DNA of 25,891 bases from Nitrososphaeria archaeon. GTDB taxonomy: Archaea; Thermoproteota; Nitrososphaeria; JACIWG01. Both the position numbers and the translations under genes were made by a program. The DNA is taken from contig JARVJS010000018.1 in the NCBI GenBank assembly GCA_029776125.1, positions 1 through 25,891 on the forward strand, written 5' to 3'. The stretch's first letter is position 1, and every line of letters begins with the position of its first letter. The notes below the pieces were generated by a model that was given only the letters and a program-made list of their open reading frames with translations, did not search any database and was not told the origin of the DNA. Positions 14,808-23,297 of this stretch are shown here, piece by piece.

Positions 14808-14879
14808 TGGACCGGGCGGGATTTGAACCCGCGACCTCCCGAGTGCAAGTCGGGTATTCTACCGCTGAACTACCGGCCC
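14808..14879 (-). tRNA. tRNA-Ala (TGC)
   Basis: The acceptor GGGCCGG (14879-14873) pairs with CCGGTCC, including the G3:U70 identity pair. The discriminator A is at 14808. The anticodon stem CCCGA/TCGGG encloses CTTGCAC, giving anticodon TGC. T-arm GCGGG TTCAAAT CCCGC. It diverges from the membrane-protein gene at 14924. Confidence 0.96.
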
Positions 14880-14923
14880 TTCTTTATAGGGTTTGTTAAA
14901 AACATATTTATAGATAAAATTTT

Positions 14924-15529
14924 TTGGCTTCATTGTTGAAAAACAATGTTCTTGCAAGTTGGCTTTCCACTCTACTTTCTTCACCTATTGTTAGTACTAT
15001 CTTCTGTATACTGGCACCATACTATTTAGGATATCAAGTTAACTTCGACTATGTTATTCTAGTTTTAGTAAGCATATTCTTCTACGCTTTATTGCCCTTT
15101 TCTTCCACTTTTGTGAGAATCATAAAAAGAAATGATGATATTTATATTTCAGAGTTAAAAGAGAGACCTAAACATTTTATTGCAGGAATAGTGGGATATA
15201 TTGCTAGTGCTATCATATTTTTTAATCTAAATTTGAGATATTATACTATCTTTTCTCTGGCATCATTAATTATTGCATTTATAACCTTAATTGTAACGTT
15301 AAGATGGAAGATTAGCATTCATGTAATAGGGTTTTGCACACCTTTAACGCTTCTTTCGATAATTTCTAATGGCCTTTTTTCTCCTCTACTAATTCTTACA
15401 CCATTGCTTATGTGGGCTAGAGTAAAGGTTAGAGCACATAATTGGTTGCAAACTTTTGCTGGTGCTTGTTTGGGTATCTTTGGAACATTATTTTTCACAC
15501 TTTTACTGGAAAGAGTTTTAATAATCTAA
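14924..15529 (+). CDS. PAP2-fold membrane protein
   Basis: At 201 residues this has about six hydrophobic segments. The pattern ELKERPKHF (about 76-84), RWKISIHVIGF (about 127-137) and WARVKVRAHNWLQTFAGACLG (split: WARVKVRAH, then NWLQTFAGACLG) follows the degenerate PAP2/phosphatase-like family. The three PAP2 motif regions are present, but the canonical PSGH and SRxxxxxHxxxD residues are altered. It may bind or handle lipid phosphates; catalytic activity is doubtful. The start is TTG at 14924; other TTG codons at 14933 and 14936 are possible, since a TATA-like ACATATTTATAG lies at about 14901-14912. Its end overlaps convergent rpiA by 12 bases. Confidence 0.65.
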   Translation: MASLLKNNVLASWLSTLLSSPIVSTIFCILAPYYLGYQVNFDYVILVLVSIFFYALLPFSSTFVRIIKRNDDIYISELKERPKHFIAGIVGYIASAIIFFNLNLRYYTIFSLASLIIAFITLIVTLRWKISIHVIGFCTPLTLLSIISNGLFSPLLILTPLLMWARVKVRAHNWLQTFAGACLGIFGTLFFTLLLERVLII

Positions 15530-16201
15530 GTCGATTATTTTAAATGTATTATTGTCTATTAAATAAATTTTTGAAGGTTTTTTTGTGAATAAACCAACTT
15601 CAATAACGCCAGCTTGAAGTTTTATCTCTTTCTCTAGTGAAGGAGGATCTGTTATTTCTTTGAAAGTTGTATCTAGGATTATGTTCCCATTTTCTGTAAA
15701 AATAGGAAAACCTCTTGTATCCTTTCTAATTTCTGGTATTCCATTAAATTTTTTTAAGTAATTTGAAACAAAGTTCACAGCAAATGGAGAAACCTCTATG
15801 GGTAATGGACAATTAACTCCTAGTCTACTTACAAATTTTTTACTTTGAACTAGGAAAATTGTCTTTTTTGAATTATGCATTAAAATTTTTTCTTTTAAAA
15901 GGGCACCACCTCCTCCTTTAATAGAAAAGAAAGACTTGTCCTCAATTTGGTCAACACTATCGATGTATAAATCAATTTTATTTGCAATTATTGTGTCTGC
16001 AATTTCAAACCCATTTTCCTTTAATTTAAAAAGTATCTGATATGAGGATGGAATATATTTATTTTCGGTTTTACAAATTAGGGACATATTGTCTAAAAAT
16101 TCAGAAACAGTTCTTCCACTACCTATACCTATAATTTTTGACTTCTTTATCTCGTTCAAAAGGGATTTAGCAATTTCCATAAAAATTGATGAATCAGTCA
16201 A
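15518..16201 (-). CDS. rpiA: ribose-5-phosphate isomerase A
   Basis: At 227 residues this interconverts ribose-5-phosphate and ribulose-5-phosphate. The phosphate-binding GIGSGRT (25-31), DSVDQ (81-85), and the active-site segment KGGGGALLKEK (95-105) are intact. GNIILDT (172-178) matches the conserved GN.I.D motif. The start ATG at 16201 overlaps the stop of the upstream coiled-coil gene by four bases (ATGA type), indicating coupled translation. Archaea lacking the oxidative pentose pathway use it to supply ribose for nucleotides. Confidence 0.94.
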   Translation of the reverse strand: MTDSSIFMEIAKSLLNEIKKSKIIGIGSGRTVSEFLDNMSLICKTENKYIPSSYQILFKLKENGFEIADTIIANKIDLYIDSVDQIEDKSFFSIKGGGGALLKEKILMHNSKKTIFLVQSKKFVSRLGVNCPLPIEVSPFAVNFVSNYLKKFNGIPEIRKDTRGFPIFTENGNIILDTTFKEITDPPSLEKEIKLQAGVIEVGLFTKKPSKIYLIDNNTFKIIDLDY

Positions 16202-16857
16202 CTTGAGGCCTCCTCAACATCAATTTGTTCTAACTTTTCAAGAGCTTTAAGTATCTCTTCTCTATAACGTTTAAGTTCCCTTTCTATAGAGGATTCAAGT
16301 GGCCTAGAAGGCCTTTTCTCAGCCTTAGCAGGTTGTGTTACAGTAGGTGATGTAACCTTTTCTTTTTCTGAGGGTGATAACTGTTGTAGAGGTTTTAATT
16401 TTTGCATATCAAGTCTACTAATGGCTTTTTCAAGTTTTTTGTTAACTTCATCTATTTTTTTAGAAAGCAGATTTACAAGCTCACTTCTTAAATTCTCAAG
16501 CTCACTTACCTCTATAATTAATTCTAAATTTTCAAGTTTCTTATCAACTTCTTCTAATTGTTCCTTGTATTTTTTAACTAATAGGTCTCTTTCATCTTTT
16601 GAAATCTGCCCTTGGGCTTCTAATTCGAATACTCGGGTTATTGCACTACTTAAAAGATCTTTTTCGAGCAACAACGTTTTTACTTCATGCTTGGCATTCT
16701 TGACTTCCTCTTCAGGAATTGTCGGCTGCTTAATTGGAGACATAGAAGGAACTGATTTAGATTGTTTTTTATGTTTAACTCTATAAATAAATAAACTTAT
16801 GATACTCGTAGCTAGTGAGCCAACAGCAACACCAATTAATAGGTCATTTAAAGACAT
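16198..16857 (-). CDS. membrane-anchored coiled-coil protein, unknown function
   Basis: At 219 residues this has one N-terminal transmembrane helix (about 5-25), a basic juxtamembrane stretch (YRVKHKKQ), a proline-rich linker, then long charged coiled coils (about 55-150). A Pro/Ser/Thr linker leads to a short C-terminal helix (about 185-215). The segment FELEAQGQISKDERDLLVKK resembles a SHOCT-like helical hairpin. Such layouts occur in archaeal cell-surface or division scaffolds, but nothing here fixes a role. It overlaps rpiA by four bases. Confidence 0.8.
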   Translation of the reverse strand: MSLNDLLIGVAVGSLATSIISLFIYRVKHKKQSKSVPSMSPIKQPTIPEEEVKNAKHEVKTLLLEKDLLSSAITRVFELEAQGQISKDERDLLVKKYKEQLEEVDKKLENLELIIEVSELENLRSELVNLLSKKIDEVNKKLEKAISRLDMQKLKPLQQLSPSEKEKVTSPTVTQPAKAEKRPSRPLESSIERELKRYREEILKALEKLEQIDVEEASS

Positions 16858-16933
16858 TTACAATCGATCTTTTGTTAGAGCATATAATTAAATTTATTGG
16901 TTATATGTAATGCCACTCTTTTAGGAGAAGATT

Positions 16934-17080
16934 TTATTTTTTAAGCTTTTTCGAGGCACCGAATCCGCAACTTGCACACCTTTTTTTACGAATATGAAAG
17001 GAGGGTTTACCACACCTTCTACAAATTACATGAGTTCGAGCACGCTTTCCCTTTACACCAAATGATGGGGTACCCTTCAT
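16934..17080 (-). CDS. rpl37e: large-subunit ribosomal protein L37e
   Basis: This 48-residue protein begins MKGTPSFGVKGKRARTHVIC, matching the L37e start. Zinc ligands are C20, C23, C35 and C38 (CRRCG and CASCGFG). The basic tail SKKLKK is shorter than the roughly 55-60 residues usual for archaeal L37e. The start is ATG at 17080, with GGTGA a few bases before it. It follows the LSm gene by 15 bases, the LSm-L37e pair found across archaea. Confidence 0.93.
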   Translation of the reverse strand: MKGTPSFGVKGKRARTHVICRRCGKPSFHIRKKRCASCGFGASKKLKK

Positions 17081-17095
17081 TTTATTTCACCTTAT

Positions 17096-17323
17096 TTATG
17101 GTGATGGAGATATTAGTATAACATTATCACCACGTACAACAATTGTACCTAATGATGAAGTTCGGCCGTCATCGAGTATTTCCTCTGATTGCTCAAGTAG
17201 AAAATTCATGTGCTGGTCATAACCTTTCAAGACACCTCGTATGGCACGACCACTTTTTAGTTTTATTAATACTATTTTTCCTAAACTTTTTTCTAACATT
17301 TTAACAGCAAGATCAAGTGACAA
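17096..17323 (-). CDS. Sm-like archaeal protein (LSm/SmAP1)
   Basis: At 75 residues this is a single Sm fold. Sm1 contains KIVLIKLKSGRAIRGVLKGY, followed by D.HMNFLL; Sm2 contains GTIVVRGDNVILI. Such proteins form heptameric rings that bind U-rich RNA. The start is TTG at 17323; an in-frame ATG eight codons in (MLEKSLGK) would cut the N-terminal helix and is less likely. It is co-transcribed with L37e. Confidence 0.94.
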   Translation of the reverse strand: MSLDLAVKMLEKSLGKIVLIKLKSGRAIRGVLKGYDQHMNFLLEQSEEILDDGRTSSLGTIVVRGDNVILISPSP

Positions 17324-17456
17324 TGTAGATCGCCTAGTGATATCAACTCTAAAAAATCTGCTTTATTTACTTTTTCTATTTTTATGAATTGAATTATAAT
17401 ATTTGGATTCATAATATGGAATAAGTTTAAGAATAGAAACTTTTTTAATTATAGGT

Positions 17457-17945
17457 GTGCACCAGTTTTATCTCTCTAAGAAAGATGCAAAAAAGATAGA
17501 GGAGGAAATAAAAAATATTTTTGGTATTAAGATTGAAGAAATGGAATATGTTGGTAATCGTGCAATTGAGCTAGATAAAAATAATAAAATTTTTATTCTA
17601 GGGAAAGTAATTTTGGTTAAAGAAGGAAATATTATTTTCCCTTCTCTTGCTGCTGATAAAAATTTTCTTGAAAAATTCCCATCCTTAAAGGTTGATTCAG
17701 GGGCTATACCATACATATGTAGGGGGGCCAAGATCATGCGACCGGGTATAGTCTCCTTTGAAAGCGATTTTAATTTGGATAATATAGTGTGTGTAAAAGA
17801 TGCAGCGCATAATAAGTTCGTTGCTATAGGAAAAGCATTAGTGAATAAAAGTGAAGCTGAAAAAATGAATAAGGGACCAATATTAGATAACTTGCATTAT
17901 ATTGGGGACAAGTACTGGATTCTCCTTAAAAATATTAAGCTATAG
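17457..17945 (+). CDS. PUA-domain RNA-binding protein (MCT-1/Tma20-like)
   Basis: At 162 residues the N-terminal half (about 1-75) is a pre-PUA domain, with MEYVGNRAIELDKNNKIFIL. The PUA domain (about 76-155) starts VDSGAIPYICRGAKIMRPGI, read as VDSGAIPYICRGA then KIMRPGI. This order matches the archaeal relatives of MCT-1/Tma20, which in eukaryotes act with density-regulated protein in initiation and ribosome recycling. The archaeal role is not settled. The start is GTG at 17457 with no separate ribosome-binding site, consistent with a leaderless message. Confidence 0.87.
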   Translation: MHQFYLSKKDAKKIEEEIKNIFGIKIEEMEYVGNRAIELDKNNKIFILGKVILVKEGNIIFPSLAADKNFLEKFPSLKVDSGAIPYICRGAKIMRPGIVSFESDFNLDNIVCVKDAAHNKFVAIGKALVNKSEAEKMNKGPILDNLHYIGDKYWILLKNIKL

Positions 17946-18095
17946 TGATTTACAATGATCATTAGGTTACATTTTTTTTATCAAAAGCTTAAAATAGACT
18001 AACATTTAAAAAGAAGTTTACACTAAGGCAAATATGAAGGCGTTAGAGCCTTGTCAAGCGAACTAATTAATAAAGGAAAACAAGAAGGAGTTAAG

Positions 18096-18338
18096 ATGAT
18101 TTTAAAGGCATATCCATTAAAGTCAATTAGTGAAATTGAGAAAGTTAAAGAAGATTTAGAAAATAACACAATAGTAATTTTGAGAATAACACCTTTGGCA
18201 CAAAAGAATATTGATGAGTTAAAAGAGGCAGTCAGTAGACTTTATGAGATAGCTACATCAAGTGGAGGAGATATGGCCAGATTAGGTGAAGATAGAATAA
18301 TTATTACACCACCATCAGTTTATATATGGAGAGGCTAA
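18096..18338 (+). CDS. sepF: SepF-like cell-division protein
   Basis: From ATG at 18096 this is 80 residues covering the SepF (DUF552) core: MILKAYPLKSISEIEKVKED, then NTIVILRITPL, a helix, and GGDMARLGEDRIIITPPSVY. SepF anchors FtsZ to the membrane in archaea that use FtsZ. A strong AGAAGGAG lies five bases before this ATG. The frame is also open to TTG at 18051, which would add 15 residues, but that codon has no ribosome-binding site. No amphipathic membrane-targeting helix is obvious at either start, unlike typical SepF. The 3' end overlaps the convergent FttA gene by four bases. Confidence 0.8.
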   Translation: MILKAYPLKSISEIEKVKEDLENNTIVILRITPLAQKNIDELKEAVSRLYEIATSSGGDMARLGEDRIIITPPSVYIWRG

Positions 18339-20248
18339 ACAAGTTTCATAGCATCAAGACATGATGGAGCTTCTGCCGGTATATGGAATAATTTTTTAAT
18401 ATTATTGCTTATGTTAATAGTTTTATTCTTCTCACCATGATTTACTATGACATTTTTAAGTTTAGGCCTAAGTTTTGATATAAATTTCATAATTTGATTG
18501 TAATCACTATGACCACTAAATCCAACCACTTGATCGACTTCACATTTTAAATCGATAATTTTTATTTTTCCTTCATCATCTATGATACTTATTTGCTTGG
18601 CACCGTCAAGGACCCTCCTACCTAATGTGCCACTTATTTGATAAGATACAAAAAGTACTTTGTTTCTTTCATCTCCAGCTAATGCTTCAAGATACTTGAT
18701 TGATGCACCACCTTCAAGCATACCGGAAGTAGCCATTATTATAGCAGGACCCTGCTGCAAAACCTCTTCCCTTTCATCTGGCTTATTTATTATAGTAAAG
18801 TATTCTGATTCAAATGGATTAATACCTTGTTCGATAATTGAAGACCTTAATTCAGAAGATAGATAGTCTGGAAAAGTAAAATGAATTGCTGTAGCATCTG
18901 TTATCATGCCTTCAATAAATACGGGGCACTCAACTATTTCTTTAGCTCTTAGATAACGATCCAAGACAAGCATTATTTCTTGAGCACGACCTACAGCTGG
19001 AACGGGTATTAGGACTTTGCCACCTTTTGATAATGTATGATTTATTGCATTAACAAAGTATTTTTCAACCTCCTCTCTTGGAGGCATTATATCTTCTTTT
19101 GAACCATAGGTACTTTCTACTATTAATGTTTCAACTCGTGGAAAACTATATTGGGCTGCTTCTAATAATTGCGTTTTTTCAAATTTGAAATCACCTGTAT
19201 AAACGAGATTATATACTCCCTCACCAAAGTGTAGGTGAACAGAGGCAGAACCTAGTATATGCCCTGCATTATTTAATATTAATTTTGTATCAGGTGAAAT
19301 GTCTGTTACAGAGCCATAGGGTAGTGGAATACAATGTTGGATCATTTCTCTTAAATCTTTCGTATCAAATAATTGAGTGGCACTTTCTGATGATGACACT
19401 TTAATAAAATCTGAAAGAAGAAGACTCATAAGATATAATGTAGGCTCTGAACAATAAACAGGGCCTTCATACCCATATTTAAACAAAACAGGTAGAAAAC
19501 CACAGTGATCTAAGTGTGCATGACTAATTATTATAGCATCAAGTTCGTCTAAATTTTTTAGGTACAGATCTAGACGAGGATAAGCCTCAATAGAATTCTT
19601 TGCACCAGGATTTATTCCACAGTCAATCAGTATGTTACTTTCATTAGTTTTTACATAAACACATGAACGCCCTACTTCTTGGAAACCGCCAAGGAATGAA
19701 ACGACTACCTCTATTTTATCGTAAATTTTTGGTCTAAAAATGTATTCTCCAACCTCTTTGAGTATACGTTCCCTATTAGACCAGTCTGATTGCAGCGCAT
19801 AATATACTTGCTCGAGTCCTTCAGATTTTATAGATGAAGTTTTCCTAAATTTTGGTCGCCAACCAGTAAGTGAAAAAATTTCCTGATTTTGCTCACCTAT
19901 TGTAGAATAAATTTTATGTATATCCTTTAATTCAATAAATACTTCACCTAAAACTTTATCGAAAATAAATCGATCAACAGAAACATCTTTGGGGAGCTTT
20001 TGTAAAATTATTTCTTTAGTTTCTTCTTCACTTTTTCTTATTGATTTATCAGCTCGTATTACAATCCTTTTTTTAAGGGAAGACACGATATCTGATATTA
20101 TGAAACTATTTTCTATAAAAAACCTTGGATTTTTTGTATATATTGCAAATCTTGGACCTTCATATTCTATAGTTGTAACTTGGGCTTCAGGTGGTATATT
20201 TTGCAAAAAGATTGTTGCCGATGCTTTTTCGGAATTTTTGTATTGCAT
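18335..20248 (-). CDS. fttA: transcription termination ribonuclease FttA (aCPSF1)
   Basis: At 637 residues this is a full-length archaeal CPSF73-like beta-CASP nuclease. Two N-terminal KH-like domains (about 1-150) come first. The metallo-beta-lactamase domain follows, with HAHLDH at 243-248, GHILGS and a conserved YTGDFK. The beta-CASP part contains ESTYG, PVPAVGRAQE and ATSGMLEGG. The C-terminus has GFSGHSD and NHGE. FttA cleaves nascent RNA at U-rich sites and terminates transcription archaea-wide. The start is ATG at 20248, six bases after the proteasome beta stop, so the two share an operon. Confidence 0.96.
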   Translation of the reverse strand: MQYKNSEKASATIFLQNIPPEAQVTTIEYEGPRFAIYTKNPRFFIENSFIISDIVSSLKKRIVIRADKSIRKSEEETKEIILQKLPKDVSVDRFIFDKVLGEVFIELKDIHKIYSTIGEQNQEIFSLTGWRPKFRKTSSIKSEGLEQVYYALQSDWSNRERILKEVGEYIFRPKIYDKIEVVVSFLGGFQEVGRSCVYVKTNESNILIDCGINPGAKNSIEAYPRLDLYLKNLDELDAIIISHAHLDHCGFLPVLFKYGYEGPVYCSEPTLYLMSLLLSDFIKVSSSESATQLFDTKDLREMIQHCIPLPYGSVTDISPDTKLILNNAGHILGSASVHLHFGEGVYNLVYTGDFKFEKTQLLEAAQYSFPRVETLIVESTYGSKEDIMPPREEVEKYFVNAINHTLSKGGKVLIPVPAVGRAQEIMLVLDRYLRAKEIVECPVFIEGMITDATAIHFTFPDYLSSELRSSIIEQGINPFESEYFTIINKPDEREEVLQQGPAIIMATSGMLEGGASIKYLEALAGDERNKVLFVSYQISGTLGRRVLDGAKQISIIDDEGKIKIIDLKCEVDQVVGFSGHSDYNQIMKFISKLRPKLKNVIVNHGEKNKTINISNNIKKLFHIPAEAPSCLDAMKLV

Positions 20249-20254
20249 TCTTTC

Positions 20255-20902
20255 CTACCGTAAGACTTCTATTAATTTGCTTTTTTCATCCTCAGATAAT
20301 TCACGGTACCCGTTTGCATCTATAATTCCAACATCAAAGCTCTCGCCTGTTGCGGTGTCCCTTTTCATGGCTGCTAAAACAGCTTTTACAGCCAATTTAA
20401 CACCCTCATTCACATTTATTGATGGAAAATATTCTGATTCTAATATAGAGTAGGCAATAGGAGAACCACTTCCTGTTGATACAATTTTTTCTTCAGTTAA
20501 GGATCCGAAAAAATCAATTTGATACAAAGAAGGAAGTGAGCCATCTACACCACCTATTATTACTTGCGTAATGTAAGGGAAAAGTCTACTTGACATAAAA
20601 ATGTTTGAAGCCAATGTTGCTGCAGCCTTTACAGGAATCTTAGTTTGCCGCTCTAATTCATATTTTCTTATATAGAATAGTAGTATATCTATTACATTTT
20701 GTGCGTCTGCTACGGTACCAGCTATGGTCATAGCTAAATGATCTGACAACTTGTAAAGTTTTTTTCCTTTTTTATGTGCAATATACCCATCTGCTGTAAC
20801 CCTTGTGTCAGTAGCAAATACAATCCCATCTGAGCAAACTATTCCAACTGTAGTTGTTCCATGATATATTTTGGCCATTTCCTTACTAAAATTTATATTC
20901 AA
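20255..20902 (-). CDS. psmB: proteasome beta subunit
   Basis: At 215 residues this is the catalytic beta subunit of the 20S proteasome. A short propeptide ends at Gly15, and Thr16 becomes the active N-terminus (HG|TTTVGIVC). The catalytic partners D32 (ATDTRVTADG) and K48 (GKKLYKL region) are in place, and GSGSP and DTATGESFDVG follow. The start is TTG at 20902. ATG at 20878 (MAKIYHG) would give a seven-residue propeptide and cannot be excluded. The FttA gene follows within six bases. Confidence 0.95.
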   Translation of the reverse strand: MNINFSKEMAKIYHGTTTVGIVCSDGIVFATDTRVTADGYIAHKKGKKLYKLSDHLAMTIAGTVADAQNVIDILLFYIRKYELERQTKIPVKAAATLASNIFMSSRLFPYITQVIIGGVDGSLPSLYQIDFFGSLTEEKIVSTGSGSPIAYSILESEYFPSINVNEGVKLAVKAVLAAMKRDTATGESFDVGIIDANGYRELSEDEKSKLIEVLR

Positions 20903-20957
20903 TTTCTATCAACACACCCTTTTATGATATTGTACTTTATCGAAGGGTTTTATTAGG

Positions 20958-20967
20958 GTTTAAATAA
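20958..20967 (+). promoter_or_regulatory. TATA-like box of the G1P dehydrogenase gene
   Basis: GTTTAAATAA is centred about 28 bases before ATG at 20991, with a purine-rich GGG just upstream as a possible BRE. The spacing indicates a leaderless transcript. Confidence 0.55.
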
Positions 20968-20990
20968 ATGTTTCCAAAATACTTTATAAT

Positions 20991-22034
20991 ATGGATTTCC
21001 ATTACATGGAGTTGCCGAGAGCAATTTTAGTGGGCAGAAATGTTTTAGAAAAGTTAGGAGAATTTATAGAAAAAGTTTGCGATGCAAAGAGGGTACTTAT
21101 TGTTACAGATGAAAAATTAAAGGAATTATATGGGAAAAAGATTGAGGAATCGCTAAAGATGAATACCGTACTTTTTTGGGAAATAGTTATGAATGCTGAT
21201 TTTGTGAACGTTAGAAGAGTTGAAACAAAAATTAAAGAAGAAAAAGCCAATTTAATCGTTGGAATGGGAGGGGGTACATGCATAGACGTGGCTAAGTTAA
21301 GCGCATATGAAAGTAAGACACCTTTTATAAGTGTACCAACTAATGCTGCACATGATGGAATAGCGAGTCCATTTGCATCAATAAAAGATAGTGGAAAACC
21401 TTATTCTATAGTCTCTTCTTCTCCCATTGGAGTTTTAGCAGACATAGAAATAATTTCTTCTGCACCTATAAGATATTTTCGTAGTGGATGTGGGGATTTG
21501 ATAGCGAAAGTTACCGCAGTAAAGGACTGGCAGCTTGCAAGGGATGAAAAAGGAGAATATTATGGAGAATATGCTGCAAGTTTAGCTCTTTTAAGTGCGG
21601 ATGTTATAATCAGAAATTCCGAAAAAATAAAGTTTGCACCTAAAGAAAAAGTTAGGGATGTTGTTGAAGCATTAATTAGTGCTGGTGTTGCAGCAGGCAT
21701 AGCGGGAAGCAGTAGACCTTGCAGTGGATCTGAACATCTTTTTAGCCATGCATTAGACGTAATTGCCCCAGGTAAAGGGTTACATGGCGAGAAATGTGGA
21801 ATTGGAACAATTTTAATGGCAAAATTACATAATTTAGATTATGAGGGTTTAAAATCTGCATTGGAAAAAATTGGTGCACCTACAAGACTGCGGGAAGTAG
21901 GAATAAGTAGGGAGGAGGCGATAAATGCATTATTATTAGCACCAAAATTAAGGGAAAGATACACCATTTTACATAAAGTAAATTTATCCCGTGATAGTGC
22001 CCAGAAATTGATAGTGGAAACTGGTATAGATTAA
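20991..22034 (+). CDS. egsA: sn-glycerol-1-phosphate dehydrogenase
   Basis: At 347 residues this makes glycerol-1-phosphate, the backbone that gives archaeal lipids their stereochemistry. The nucleotide-binding GMGGGTCIDVAK (91-102) and TNAAHDGIASP (117-127) are present. The zinc ligands D169 (GCGDLIAK), H249 (SGSEHLFSHAL) and H265 (GLHGEKCG) are intact. The start ATG lies at the expected distance from a TATA-like box and is probably leaderless. It diverges from psmB. Geranylgeranyl reductase, a later enzyme of the same lipid pathway, lies at the right edge. Confidence 0.96.
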   Translation: MDFHYMELPRAILVGRNVLEKLGEFIEKVCDAKRVLIVTDEKLKELYGKKIEESLKMNTVLFWEIVMNADFVNVRRVETKIKEEKANLIVGMGGGTCIDVAKLSAYESKTPFISVPTNAAHDGIASPFASIKDSGKPYSIVSSSPIGVLADIEIISSAPIRYFRSGCGDLIAKVTAVKDWQLARDEKGEYYGEYAASLALLSADVIIRNSEKIKFAPKEKVRDVVEALISAGVAAGIAGSSRPCSGSEHLFSHALDVIAPGKGLHGEKCGIGTILMAKLHNLDYEGLKSALEKIGAPTRLREVGISREEAINALLLAPKLRERYTILHKVNLSRDSAQKLIVETGID

Positions 22035-22058
22035 AAATTTGTCTTTATAAATGTAGTA

Positions 22059-22397
22059 TTAAGCGTACATTCTCCAGGTATATCCACATTTTGTACATCT
22101 ATAAAATTGTGTAGGTGGTTCATCGCCGCTTCTAGTCTGTAGTAGCCACCAATACGCCTTATTATTTCCACATTTTGGACATTCAATTTCTATTGTTGGC
22201 ATAGTGTCCAACTTTGATTCTTTTTCACTTAATACCTTAATGGGTTTATTTTCTTCTTTTTTACTTTCTACAGAACTTAAAACTATAGGCTCATAAACTT
22301 TGTTACATCTTGGACAATAGTACCTCAATATTGTTTTACCTTCCTCTTTAAACTGCTTTATTTTTAAACGTGAATTACAAACCTCACAGAATTTCAT
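22059..22397 (-). CDS. tfs: transcription elongation factor TFS
   Basis: At 112 residues this has an N-terminal Rpb9-like zinc ribbon (C4, C7, C28, C31), a variable linker, and a C-terminal TFIIS-like ribbon (C73, C76, C101, C104). The catalytic acidic pair D92-E93 in RSGDEPPTQFYRC is intact, so it should stimulate transcript cleavage by backtracked RNA polymerase. The start ATG overlaps the rpo11 stop by four bases. Confidence 0.94.
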   Translation of the reverse strand: MKFCEVCNSRLKIKQFKEEGKTILRYYCPRCNKVYEPIVLSSVESKKEENKPIKVLSEKESKLDTMPTIEIECPKCGNNKAYWWLLQTRSGDEPPTQFYRCTKCGYTWRMYA

Positions 22398-22684
22398 GTA
22401 CCCTTCACTTCTTTTGACAAGGAAGATACAATATCATCATATAAGGAAGAAAGTTCCTTCTTGAAAGTTGTTGCGGCTTCAAATAAACATTTTTCTGGGA
22501 CAATATCTTTTGACATTATTTTTATTGATATCTTTCCAAAAAGAGGGTGCGGTGGGGTCACTCCTGCAAAGGACACATTTGGATGCTTTATTAAAATTGA
22601 TTGTAATGCTAAAGCAATACTCATATCAATTGAGCCTAAATCAATTTCTTTTACTAAATTTTTATGATTTGAATTCATTCCCAA
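22394..22684 (-). CDS. rpo11: RNA polymerase subunit Rpo11 (RpoL)
   Basis: At 96 residues the characteristic segment is NVSFAGVTPPHPLFGKISIK, then a long C-terminal helix (EAATTFKKELSSLYDDI). It pairs with Rpo3 in the assembly platform of RNA polymerase. The N-terminal strand is divergent: the usual GEDHT-like motif reads GSIDMS. The start is TTG at 22684, or ATG at 22678 two codons in. It lies between csl4 and tfs in a tight cluster. Confidence 0.88.
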   Translation of the reverse strand: MGMNSNHKNLVKEIDLGSIDMSIALALQSILIKHPNVSFAGVTPPHPLFGKISIKIMSKDIVPEKCLFEAATTFKKELSSLYDDIVSSLSKEVKGT

Positions 22685-22697
22685 TTTTGCCCTTTAT

Positions 22698-23264
22698 TTA
22701 GTACTTTTTAAACCTTCCGAAATCATTGGCTAACTTCCTTTCATCAACCATTTTACATTGTAGACATTGTATGCGTTTCCCAACAACTTGGACATCACCA
22801 CCACAAAAACTGCATTTAGTATATATAACACCGTATTTATCATCATTCATGGAAAGATGTATAAGGTTGTTAGTTAAACTCGTAACCTTTGCTCTTATTA
22901 AGTCACCAGGTTTTAGAACAATTTTTGAATGAACTCTCTCTAGTGGAGGAGATCTTAAGATTAGTAAACCAATAAACTGTGAATGAACGGGTTTATTATT
23001 TATTTCTATGATCTTTACAGATATTATTCCTCCTTGTACTTGCTCAACGACACCAATTACCTCATCATTAATCTTTGGATAACCTAAGTTTATAGACGAA
23101 GGAATAACTTCTACAATCTTTAGCGTAGGATCAAAGAATATCTTTCCGACAACTTTTGATCGTAAATTATAATTTTCCTGATAAACATTTTTTGACGGCA
23201 TAAACTCTTCTATAACACCTATAACTTCACCTGGTACACATAATCTTCTCTTTTTATGCACCAA
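22698..23264 (-). CDS. csl4: exosome subunit Csl4
   Basis: At 188 residues this is a cap subunit of the archaeal RNA exosome. An N-terminal domain opens with LCVPGEVIGVIEEFMPS. An S1 RNA-binding domain lies at about 65-140 (GDLIRAKVTSLTNNLIHLSM). The C-terminal zinc ribbon has C151, C154, C167 and C170. In other archaea Csl4 recruits DnaG to the exosome; dnaG is at 5409-6542. The start is TTG at 23264, with GTG as its next codon an alternative. Confidence 0.94.
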   Translation of the reverse strand: MVHKKRRLCVPGEVIGVIEEFMPSKNVYQENYNLRSKVVGKIFFDPTLKIVEVIPSSINLGYPKINDEVIGVVEQVQGGIISVKIIEINNKPVHSQFIGLLILRSPPLERVHSKIVLKPGDLIRAKVTSLTNNLIHLSMNDDKYGVIYTKCSFCGGDVQVVGKRIQCLQCKMVDERKLANDFGRFKKY

Positions 23265-23297
23265 ATCCTTTAAGCACCCATTCTATCAACTCTTTGA

